NCBI GenBank assembly: GCA_024688685.1
Contig: JAILDX010000004.1
Span: 1 to 64,000 of the forward strand
Reading direction: 5' to 3'
Source: Saccharofermentans sp.
GTDB taxonomy: Bacteria > Bacillota > Clostridia > Saccharofermentanales > Saccharofermentanaceae
Length of the DNA: 64,000 bases
The stretch's first letter is position 1, and each line of letters opens with the position of its first letter. A program made the translations under genes and the position numbers. The notes beneath the pieces were generated by a model that saw only the letters and a list, made by a program, of their open reading frames with translations, searched no databases and was not told the DNA's origin. Positions 1 through 7,877 of this stretch are shown piece after piece.

Positions 1-159
1 GCTTAAACAAACGGCTGTGGTTATTGCCTATCTAAAAACGTCAAAGCGTTAGGAAAACAAGACTAATCCACAGCGTCTGTTAGAAATTATAAGACCTTGA
101 TGAGGGTCTATAAAAACTACAAATTAATAATACGAGGAAAAAAACTAAGGAGATTCACT

Positions 160-873
160 ATGAGTAAAATGATATATATAGCAGACGACGAGGAAAACAT
201 CCGCAATCTGCTAAAATCATTTCTGGAGCGCGAAGGATTTAACGTAATTGCTTTCGCGACAGGTGATGAACTCCTTGCAAGATTTCAGGACACTCCCTGC
301 GACCTTATAATACTGGATGTAATGATGCCCGGACATGACGGATTCTTCATCCTTAAAGAGATCCGAAAGGAGAGCAATGTACCGATAATCATGCTCACGG
401 CAAAGGACAGCGATGCTGACTACATTCAGGGCCTTGACCTCGGAAGCGATGATTATTTCACAAAACCGTTCTCCCCTATCAAACTCGTTACAAAAGTTAA
501 ATCAACTCTTAAGAGACTTGAGGATATTGTTGCCGGCGGAGAACAGCCCCAGAATGACAACATTCTCGTTTTCGCTGACATCGTGATCAATAAGAAGACA
601 AAGGAATGTATGATCGACGGCAATCTCCTCCCTCTTACTCCTAATGAATATGCTCTTCTGACTTATATGATCGCCAACAAGGACAGGGCTATTCCGAGAG
701 TCGAACTCCTTGACAAGATCTGGGGATATTCGACAGAGGTTGAGACAAGAGTTGCAGACGATACGGTAAAGAGACTCCGTAAAAAGATCAAGGATTCCAA
801 CGCATCAGTTACTACTGTCTGGGGTTACGGTTTCAAACTTGTTGATAAAGATACCGAAGCCGGCTCAAATTAA
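160..873 (+). CDS. OmpR/PhoB-family response regulator
   Basis: DNA-binding response regulator of a two-component system, 237 residues. The N-terminal receiver domain has the acidic pair at Asp9-Asp10, the phosphoacceptor Asp53 in ILDVMMPG, Thr80 and Lys102 (FTKPF). The C-terminal half, about 140-232, is a winged helix of the OmpR type ending in the typical VWGYGFKL. I chose the ATG at 160 because AAGGAG lies 7 nt upstream; an in-frame ATG at 97 would add 21 residues with no ribosome-binding site. The histidine kinase starts 15 nt after the stop, so the two are almost certainly partners. The signal sensed and the target genes are not visible. Confidence 0.93.
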   Translation: MSKMIYIADDEENIRNLLKSFLEREGFNVIAFATGDELLARFQDTPCDLIILDVMMPGHDGFFILKEIRKESNVPIIMLTAKDSDADYIQGLDLGSDDYFTKPFSPIKLVTKVKSTLKRLEDIVAGGEQPQNDNILVFADIVINKKTKECMIDGNLLPLTPNEYALLTYMIANKDRAIPRVELLDKIWGYSTEVETRVADDTVKRLRKKIKDSNASVTTVWGYGFKLVDKDTEAGSN

Positions 874-875
874 TA

Positions 876-888
876 TATAATATAGGCA
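876..888 (+). promoter_or_regulatory. -10 element abutting the histidine kinase start (leaderless candidate)
   Basis: TATAAT at 876-881 is followed by 7 nt and then the ATG at 889. There is no usable Shine-Dalgarno; the AGG at 884-886 is too close to the start. I see no good -35. If active, transcription would begin at or next to the start codon. This is the weakest of the eight similar sites in this window, because the gene could also be translated from the upstream regulator's mRNA. Confidence 0.35.
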
Positions 889-2430
889 ATGCGTAAAAAT
901 AATATCAAACTGCCTATAGCTATTCACCTTTATGCGACCTTTCTGATCGTCATCCTTATGATGGCTTTGTCTCTGTTGTTCATTTCGCGTAATATCATCT
1001 CAACTTATATTACCCAGGAGTGTAACAAGCGTATCGACAATGCCGTTAAGTCATGTCAGAGCCTCGCTGAGACATTTACCTCAACCGAACTCGATATCAA
1101 TAATATTACTGACAGTGATGTTGGTAATTCACTTCTTAACGCCATCGTATCTTCAGCCGATATTTCAAACGAAGCCACGATCGCTCTTATCTACACAAAC
1201 GAAGACAGCGAGAACACCTATAACCTTCTCTGGCCTACGAGGTCTTATTCTATATCTTCATATAATGCAACAAATCACGTTCTTTCCGAGATAACAACAA
1301 ACAACGGTATATCCGTTACCGGAGAGAACCAGACGATCAATATTGACGGGTCCATATTTTTTTACAGGATGCTCGGTATCGAGTTCAGTCCTGAGAAGAA
1401 TGTCTATGAGCACCTCAGCAATTACTATATTGTTCTTTTCGTTAATTCAAGACCGTACTATTCACTCGCCGAATCACTAAGTTCCGCTCTGATCCAGGTC
1501 GTTCTTATCATCATCATCCTGGCAGGCCTTCTCAGTCTTTTTAACTCTATTCCGCTCTTTGTTTCGACGAGAAAGCTTTCTGAGTTTTCAAAGAGGATCG
1601 GACGCGGCGATTACAGACCTATCAACACGGAGAACACGGCGAGCCGTGAGCTTACCGACCTGAGCATACAGATGAACAACATGGCGCAGAAGCTGGAGAA
1701 GAGTGACCTTGAACAGAAGACCTTCTTCCAGAATGCTTCTCATGAGCTCAGGACACCTCTCATGTCCATTCAGGGTTACGCGGAAGGAATCAAGTACGGA
1801 GTCTTTGATAACGAGGAGAAAGATAAGGCTGTTGACGTCATTATTGATGAGACAGAGAGACTTACGACGATGGTCTCAAACCTTCTCACCATATCCAAGA
1901 TGGATATGGCAAAGAGCGGCGACTACACGGTCAAAAAGACACTGATCAACTGTCAGGAACTCGCAGAAGATGCTATCGACAAGGTCAGAGGACACTTTAT
2001 ACATGAAGATAAAGAGCTCATTAATGACATAACGAAGGAAGATCTCTATATCTATGCAAATGAACCCGATATCTTCAGGATGCTCGAGAATATCTTCTCC
2101 AACTGTCTTAGATACTGTAAGACAAGGGTTAGCTTTATATGTCAGAAAGACAAATCCGGGAAATATATCGACTTCACGATATTCGATGACGGTCCCGGTA
2201 TCTCAGAGGATGTCATCGACAAACTGTTTGACCGTTTCGCGACCGGTACGGCCGGGAAGCACGGAATCGGTCTTGCTCTTGCGAAATCTATCGTCGAGGA
2301 ACATAAGGGAACCATCAAGGGCTACAATCTCAAGGACGATGATGACTCCGTGAAGGGTGCATGTTTCGAGATCATGATCCCTCTTGTTACCAAAAAAGAT
2401 CAGCTTACAAAACTGAACCAAGAGAGCTGA
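889..2430 (+). CDS. Membrane sensor histidine kinase
   Basis: Two-component sensor kinase, 513 residues. A first membrane helix (about 9-31), an extracytoplasmic sensor region of about 165 residues without a recognisable fold, a second helix (about 199-222) and a HAMP linker precede the kinase core. The H box ASHELRTPL carries the phosphorylated His285. The HATPase domain shows an N box (FSNCLRYCK), G1 (DDGPGISED), an F box (LFDRF) and G2 (GKHGIGLALAK), so all ATP-binding elements are present. It follows the response regulator by 15 nt and precedes the helicase by 1 nt. The start has no clear ribosome-binding site but has TATAAT 7 nt upstream. Confidence 0.92.
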   Translation: MRKNNIKLPIAIHLYATFLIVILMMALSLLFISRNIISTYITQECNKRIDNAVKSCQSLAETFTSTELDINNITDSDVGNSLLNAIVSSADISNEATIALIYTNEDSENTYNLLWPTRSYSISSYNATNHVLSEITTNNGISVTGENQTINIDGSIFFYRMLGIEFSPEKNVYEHLSNYYIVLFVNSRPYYSLAESLSSALIQVVLIIIILAGLLSLFNSIPLFVSTRKLSEFSKRIGRGDYRPINTENTASRELTDLSIQMNNMAQKLEKSDLEQKTFFQNASHELRTPLMSIQGYAEGIKYGVFDNEEKDKAVDVIIDETERLTTMVSNLLTISKMDMAKSGDYTVKKTLINCQELAEDAIDKVRGHFIHEDKELINDITKEDLYIYANEPDIFRMLENIFSNCLRYCKTRVSFICQKDKSGKYIDFTIFDDGPGISEDVIDKLFDRFATGTAGKHGIGLALAKSIVEEHKGTIKGYNLKDDDDSVKGACFEIMIPLVTKKDQLTKLNQES

Positions 2431-2431
2431 T

Positions 2432-4807
2432 ATGAGATCTGTCAGTGTTTCTGTTACAGGGCTGGCAAGATACACATCAAGATCGGGCGATCTCGCAGGA
2501 TCCGGTTTTGGCAGCATGTCCGGGATCGAAGGGACCAGACTTCACCAGAAGATATTCTCAGACCTGAAAAAAGAATATGGCGAGGAGCTTGATACAGAGG
2601 TTGCCGTAAAAGGTTCATATCAGTATTCAGATATCGAACTAGATGTTAACGGAAGGCTCGACTGCCTGTATCTTCCCCCTAACGATATACCTCATATCTT
2701 TGAGATCAAATCATTTAATAACAGCAAGACAAAGTATGAAGCACTCGAACAGAACTGGCATCTTGCGCAGCTCAAACTGTACGGTGCGCTCTATATGTTT
2801 GCAAATAACGATATATACGACATCAGGCTGACACTGAGATATGTCTCTGTTACAACGCTTATAGCTTACGAGAAGACTTTTGATCTCTCATATGAAGACG
2901 CGATGGCTTTTTTCTCAGATCTGTGTGAACGGTATGCGGAACTTGCTTCAAAGCTTCTGGACTACAGTTCCAGCCTTCAGAAGACTGTAAGAGACCTCAA
3001 GTTTCCTTACGTCAATCTCAGGCACGGACAGACAGAGTTTATGAAACAGGTACTGTCCAGTCTCAGTTCAAAAGAAGCGCTGTTTGTGGAAGCCCCAACC
3101 GGCACAGGCAAAACAATATCCACCCTATACCCTGCCGTCAAAGGTCTTCAGAAAAACAGGTACTACAAGATCTTCTATCTGACAGCAAAGACCGCAACAA
3201 GAGAAGTCGCTCACAAGGCCCTGAACGACATGCGGCGCAAAGGTCTCATAATCAGGTCCTGTCTCCTTGAGCCGAAGGAATCGATGTGTCCTTATATGGC
3301 CGACAAATGTGATAAAAAGTTCTGTCCGCTATGCAAGAACTACTACGATAAACTCAACGATGCTCTTGCAGAACTTCTCGTTATCGACGACATCACTTCA
3401 AAAGTTGTGAAAGACATTGCTTCTAAATATGCCATATGTCCACACGAACTTATGCTTGAGGTCATGAATTACTGCACTGTCGTAATCGGAGATTACAATC
3501 ATGCGTTTTCTCCTCTTGTCACGCTGATCGACGAGGATAATCAGGATTCATCCGTAGTACTCATCGATGAGGCACATAATCTCGCTGACAGATCCAGGGA
3601 AATGTTCAGCGCCGTACTGAACGAGAAGACTGTCGATACGATCATCAAAGAGTTTAAAGGGCGCGATGCAAGGATAGAATCAAGACTTACCCAGATAAAG
3701 AATTACTTCAGGATAATTGACAGATGCTTTATAACGAACCAGTCGGCTTTTAAGATCCTGGAAGACGCCGACGAGAACAAAGTCCTGCGTTCAGCCGACT
3801 GGGAAGGAATGCGTCAGGTTCCCCGCAAGCTCTACCCTATTCTCTGGTATACGATATCTACAATGCAAAGTATCCTGGACGACCTGCCTCAGGGCGATCT
3901 CAGAGACGCAGCGATGGATTTTTTCTTCGAGACGCGTTTCTTCGTTACTTGCCTTGAGCAATACTACGACGATTCCTACATTACATGCGTAAGCCGTAAC
4001 GAAGACGGTATTTTCATAAAGCTCAACTGTCTTGATTCATCAGCAAAACTCGACAAGATAATTAAGGATCACCTTGCGGTCGTATTCTTCTCCGCCACAC
4101 TATCCCCATATGAGTATTACAGGAACATTCTTGTAGGAGCGAAATGCGAATACTCAAGATCTCTTGTCCTCCCCTCGCCGTTTCCGAAGGAGAATCTCGA
4201 CATCATCATCGATTCATCCATCTCCACATCTTTCCAGAACAGAAAAATAACCGCTGATGATCTTGTCTCAAGGATAAGCGAAGAGCTTACTGACAGGACC
4301 GGCAACTACCTTGTCTTTTTTCCTTCATTCGAATACATGAATATGATCTATCCAAAGCTTAAAGCGGAGTTCGACAAATATTCTGCCATCGATGGAGTTG
4401 AAAGAACTATCCTGGTACAAAAATCCGGCATGACAGTAGCCGATAAAAATGAATATCTGAGCAGATTCAATACTCCTTCCGAAGGACTCCTGACAGGACT
4501 TGCCGTCCTCGGAGGCCATTTCGGTGAAGGCGTCGACCTTACCGGAGACAGATTGAAAGGCATCGTGTGTGTGGGTGTCGGGATCCCGAAGGTAACTCCG
4601 GAACGAGAGATATTGTCATCCTATTTCGCCGAGAGATTTGGAGACGGGTATTCGTTTGCATACAGATTCCCGGGCTGGGAGAAAGTCCTTCAGGCTGTAG
4701 GAAGAGTTATCCGAACCGAAGAGGACACAGGATTTGCCCTGCTGATAGATGAGAGGCTCTCAAAACCGGAATATCTGATGCTCTTCCCGGAACACTGGGT
4801 TATATGA
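2432..4807 (+). CDS. DinG/XPD-family helicase with N-terminal PD-(D/E)XK nuclease domain
   Basis: Superfamily 2 DNA helicase of 791 residues. The first ~130 residues resemble a RecB/Cas4-like nuclease: GRLDC (Asp77) followed by FEIKS (Glu91, Lys93), i.e. D-ExK. The helicase part has Walker A EAPTGTGKT (220-228), the DEAH box at 379-382 and motif VI QAVGRVIRTEED near the C-terminus. Between Walker A and DEAH lie five cysteines (277, 286, 293, 298, 301), matching the four-cysteine Fe-S cluster of XPD/DinG enzymes. Likely role: unwinding and trimming DNA ends or structures in repair. It starts 1 nt after the kinase stop, and its 3' end overlaps the convergent peptidase gene by 8 nt. The nuclease assignment rests on the motif only. 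Confidence 0.87.
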   Translation: MRSVSVSVTGLARYTSRSGDLAGSGFGSMSGIEGTRLHQKIFSDLKKEYGEELDTEVAVKGSYQYSDIELDVNGRLDCLYLPPNDIPHIFEIKSFNNSKTKYEALEQNWHLAQLKLYGALYMFANNDIYDIRLTLRYVSVTTLIAYEKTFDLSYEDAMAFFSDLCERYAELASKLLDYSSSLQKTVRDLKFPYVNLRHGQTEFMKQVLSSLSSKEALFVEAPTGTGKTISTLYPAVKGLQKNRYYKIFYLTAKTATREVAHKALNDMRRKGLIIRSCLLEPKESMCPYMADKCDKKFCPLCKNYYDKLNDALAELLVIDDITSKVVKDIASKYAICPHELMLEVMNYCTVVIGDYNHAFSPLVTLIDEDNQDSSVVLIDEAHNLADRSREMFSAVLNEKTVDTIIKEFKGRDARIESRLTQIKNYFRIIDRCFITNQSAFKILEDADENKVLRSADWEGMRQVPRKLYPILWYTISTMQSILDDLPQGDLRDAAMDFFFETRFFVTCLEQYYDDSYITCVSRNEDGIFIKLNCLDSSAKLDKIIKDHLAVVFFSATLSPYEYYRNILVGAKCEYSRSLVLPSPFPKENLDIIIDSSISTSFQNRKITADDLVSRISEELTDRTGNYLVFFPSFEYMNMIYPKLKAEFDKYSAIDGVERTILVQKSGMTVADKNEYLSRFNTPSEGLLTGLAVLGGHFGEGVDLTGDRLKGIVCVGVGIPKVTPEREILSSYFAERFGDGYSFAYRFPGWEKVLQAVGRVIRTEEDTGFALLIDERLSKPEYLMLFPEHWVI

Positions 4808-5627
4808 TCTTACCCCAGACGACAACATTCCCCCTGTTATCCCTGCTGTAGAGAAGATCTTTATCTGCAAGCTCCGACGGGATCATAATATCGTCCTCAC
4901 TGCAGAGTCCGATCACATAATCACCATACGAATACCATTTCCCCGGAGTCATTGAACCCAGGTACTCCTCAAGTGTAATATCATTATCCATGATTATCTC
5001 TGCATGCGGATGCCCGACATATCTGAGATGCCACGGCTCATAATCAAAACCTGTAACATCCTTGTGGCCTTCAGGATATCTGACGATAAATCCGAAATCC
5101 TGACAATGTTCATTCAGATACTTCCCGACCGGAGACTGAATGAAAGCCATGCCCGCGTGATACATAACATAAACGTCAACTGCAAGTCCCGTCTGGTGTT
5201 CAGACTGACCGGGAAGCGCAGCTACCTCTTCTCCCTCTTCTTCAAGCACTCTTCCCTGATCCTCATATGATCTGTATGTGCTCGAAACATACAGCTTATC
5301 CTCAAGGTTTTCGTTCACGTAATCACTCATCTCACCATATGCATCGACGATCCGGCTGTTCATAAGGACATCAGTATTTCTGTAAAAGACGATACCGGAA
5401 TCATATTTAGCATCTATTGTGTACTCTTTATTCACGAGTATAAGATCCGGAACGTATTCCTCAGGCTCGATTTCTGTCATCTCTCCCGTCTGATACTCTT
5501 CAAGAGCAAAGGCTTTCTTCGGGAAGAACTTTTTCAAAGCACCCGTATAATACAGATAGCCGCCGGCGAACAGAAGTGCCAGCACAGCAATAATGATCCC
5601 GGTAATTACCTTAGACTTTTTACTCAT
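4800..5627 (-). CDS. VanY-like D-alanyl-D-alanine carboxypeptidase (M15B)
   Basis: Zinc peptidase trimming the D-Ala-D-Ala end of peptidoglycan stems, anchored by one N-terminal helix (about 8-27) with the catalytic domain outside. The M15B signature is complete: SEHQTGLAVDVY gives His144 and Asp151, and EPWHLRYVG gives Glu197 and His200. At 275 residues it fits the membrane-anchored VanY/DdcY class. It is last in a long minus-strand string; its ATG overlaps the recO stop (ATGA), so it is probably translated by coupling. A housekeeping wall enzyme is more likely than vancomycin resistance, since no vanS/R/H/A genes are nearby. Confidence 0.87.
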   Translation of the reverse strand: MSKKSKVITGIIIAVLALLFAGGYLYYTGALKKFFPKKAFALEEYQTGEMTEIEPEEYVPDLILVNKEYTIDAKYDSGIVFYRNTDVLMNSRIVDAYGEMSDYVNENLEDKLYVSSTYRSYEDQGRVLEEEGEEVAALPGQSEHQTGLAVDVYVMYHAGMAFIQSPVGKYLNEHCQDFGFIVRYPEGHKDVTGFDYEPWHLRYVGHPHAEIIMDNDITLEEYLGSMTPGKWYSYGDYVIGLCSEDDIMIPSELADKDLLYSRDNRGNVVVWGKII

Positions 5628-6361
5628 AATACAAACCTGCTCTTATAATCCTTTTCAAGCTGAAACGATAAACTGTTCATCGTAAAATCGGCAAGTCTTT
5701 CAGCCATATCATCAGGCACAGTCAGCCCGAATATCTTATCAATTTCTGAAGAGGCGATAAAATTAAGAACACGTATGCTCTTCCCTGTCAGCACCGACAC
5801 ATTGGACCCCTCCCTTTTCCCGGAATAGATCTCACCGCCTGTTACAGAAACATAATAGATACCGGAATCCGATATCTCAGTCTGTGTATCATTTGTTACC
5901 GAATATGAGACCGTAAGTCCGAGAATTGTAAGAACACGCCAGTTGAATACAGCAAGGAACAGTTTTCTTTTCCCGGGCTTGTCAGCAAGATGATAATAAG
6001 CATAACATGAAAGCTCATATGCTTCCCTGCTGTTATCACTCTGTCTTGAAATATCAGTAAGCACATCAGCAAAATGAGCAGCTGTCAGCATAAGATCAAG
6101 ATCGTTCATTATATTCTTATTACTCTCGATAATTGATCCCGACTTAAGATACAGATATCCGTGTGAATCAGAACACGTCAGGTCGCAAAGCATGTATGGA
6201 ACTGATATAAAAGCATTGCTGCTGTTCAGTTTACCTGCCCGCTTAACGTATATGTCGAGCAACCCCGAATCACGAGTCAAAAACTTCAAGACTCTGTCAT
6301 TAGCCTTGTATTCCGTACTGACAAGGATCATTCCTCTGTAAGTAACAGGAACGGAAGGCAT
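5624..6361 (-). CDS. recO: DNA repair protein RecO
   Basis: RecO helps load RecA on SSB-coated single strands in the RecFOR gap-repair pathway. The 245-residue protein begins with an OB-fold segment containing YRGMILVSTEYKANDRVLKFLTRD, typical of the family (here split by family comparison at about residues 8-31). The zinc-finger cysteines of many RecO proteins (CxxC...CxxC) are not seen here. Position directly after era is the usual place for recO in Bacillota. A GAGGA site precedes the ATG, and the 1-nt gap to ybeY-era suggests one transcript. Confidence 0.85.
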   Translation of the reverse strand: MPSVPVTYRGMILVSTEYKANDRVLKFLTRDSGLLDIYVKRAGKLNSSNAFISVPYMLCDLTCSDSHGYLYLKSGSIIESNKNIMNDLDLMLTAAHFADVLTDISRQSDNSREAYELSCYAYYHLADKPGKRKLFLAVFNWRVLTILGLTVSYSVTNDTQTEISDSGIYYVSVTGGEIYSGKREGSNVSVLTGKSIRVLNFIASSEIDKIFGLTVPDDMAERLADFTMNSLSFQLEKDYKSRFVL

Positions 6362-6362
6362 A

Positions 6363-7877
6363 TCAGTCCTCGTCCTCTGAAGTAAACCCGAACTGTTTCA
6401 GGAATGTATCGTCATTTTTCCAGTCTTCACGGTACTTGACGAACAGTTCAAGATAGCACTTGCATCCGCACATTCTTTCAATGCTCTTACGGGAAGCTGT
6501 TCCGATGCGCTTCAGCATCTGACCGTCCTTGCCGATTATAATGCCTTTGTGCGACTTTCGCTCGCAGATGATAGATGCTTCGATATATACCATCGTCCTG
6601 TCGTACTCATCAGCAGCATCTGAACCATATCTGTCTTCAAACTTTGTAATCTCGACGGCAACTCCGTGAGGGATCTCCTGATCAGTATAATGAAGGACCT
6701 GTTCCCTTATGAACTCCTTTGCCATCTCACGCTCGGTCTGATCCGTCATGTATTCGGAATCAAAGAGCCTGGGTCCGGCCGGAAGGTTCTTCTTAATGAC
6801 ATCGATTAGAAGATCAACATTGCGTCCTGTCTTAGCACTTACAGGAACTATATCTGCAAACGCATAGCGTTCCGCGTAGCTTGCGATGAGCGGGAGTCTC
6901 TCATCCTTACTTATCTCATCGATCTTGTTGATCGCAAGTATTACGGGTTTACGGGTACTCTTTATCAGCTCGATCAGTTCTGATTCGACCTTGCCCGGCT
7001 TGTTATATCTTGCATCAGCCATCAGCAGGATGAGATCGGCATTCTTTGCTGAATTGAAAGATCTCTCGACCATGATCTCGCCCATTTTTGACTTTGGAGA
7101 ATGAACACCGGGAGTGTCGACAAAGATGATCTGTGAATCGTCGGTATTATAGATAGACCTGATATTTGTGCGGGTTGTCTGCGGCTTATGTGAGACTATT
7201 GCTACCTTCATGCCGGAAATGCAGTTCAGAAGCGTTGATTTGCCTACATTAGGTCTGCCGAGAAGAGCGACATATCCGCAATGATCACAGGGAGTTCCTG
7301 CAGGATATACGGGTTCATCGATTGCCTTGTCCTCTGAGGCATCTTCACCGGTCTCTTCCGGGATTTCTTCCTCAAGACCGATAGTTCTCATCAGTTCCTT
7401 CTGAAGTCTGATCATCCTCTTCTCTTCATTTGGTTCCATATGATCATATCCGAGAAGATGGAGCAGCGAATGACAGATAAGGAACAGGACTTCTCTCTCA
7501 ACGGAATGACCGTACTCCTCACTCTGCTTTACCGCGACATCATAACAGAGAACGATATCTCCGAAATTGAAAACTCTGTTCCCCTCTTCATCAAGCTCAA
7601 AATCACATTCATCTATCCCGCAGGTCAGCTTTCCGTTCCTGAGATCGAGCATCGGAAATGACAGTACATCCGTGACCTTGTCAATGCTTCGTGTATCACG
7701 GTTGATCTCTCTTATCTCTTCTTCCGAAACAGCCATCAGAGAACAATAACCGCTCTTAAGGAGAAGCGCGGCCTCATCAGAAGGTGCGGATGAAGATGCT
7801 ATTGACTGAGCAAGTTTGTCTATAAGATCAGAATACTTAACAAGTATCTCTGATTCCGGCGATATATTAATTAACAT
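6363..7877 (-). CDS. YbeY-Era fusion: rRNA maturation endonuclease plus ribosome-assembly GTPase
   Basis: One 504-residue frame encodes two proteins that are normally separate. Residues 1-165 are YbeY, with the zinc motif H-x3-H-x2-G-x2-H (His136, His140, His146). Residues 168-198 form an acidic, proline-containing linker. From about 200 a complete Era follows: Walker A GRPNVGKS (207-214), G3 DTPG, G4 NKID, and a KH domain with GKDGQMLKRIG. Both act on 16S rRNA 3'-end maturation and 30S assembly. The start overlaps the end of pgpH by 11 nt and has only a weak ribosome-binding site, so translation is probably coupled. The dgkA and cdd genes often found between ybeY and era are absent. Confidence 0.93.
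   Translation of the reverse strand: MLINISPESEILVKYSDLIDKLAQSIASSSAPSDEAALLLKSGYCSLMAVSEEEIREINRDTRSIDKVTDVLSFPMLDLRNGKLTCGIDECDFELDEEGNRVFNFGDIVLCYDVAVKQSEEYGHSVEREVLFLICHSLLHLLGYDHMEPNEEKRMIRLQKELMRTIGLEEEIPEETGEDASEDKAIDEPVYPAGTPCDHCGYVALLGRPNVGKSTLLNCISGMKVAIVSHKPQTTRTNIRSIYNTDDSQIIFVDTPGVHSPKSKMGEIMVERSFNSAKNADLILLMADARYNKPGKVESELIELIKSTRKPVILAINKIDEISKDERLPLIASYAERYAFADIVPVSAKTGRNVDLLIDVIKKNLPAGPRLFDSEYMTDQTEREMAKEFIREQVLHYTDQEIPHGVAVEITKFEDRYGSDAADEYDRTMVYIEASIICERKSHKGIIIGKDGQMLKRIGTASRKSIERMCGCKCYLELFVKYREDWKNDDTFLKQFGFTSEDED

Noticed and set aside
92..109. AGACC/GGTCT hairpin before the response regulator gene
   Set aside because: Only a 5-bp stem, and no reliable promoter or T-run around it; region 1-159 shows nothing else I can support.
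4795..4818. Hairpin at the convergent helicase and peptidase ends
   Set aside because: The stem CTGGGT/ACCCCAG is short with a bulge and lacks a T-run on either strand, so a terminator cannot be claimed.
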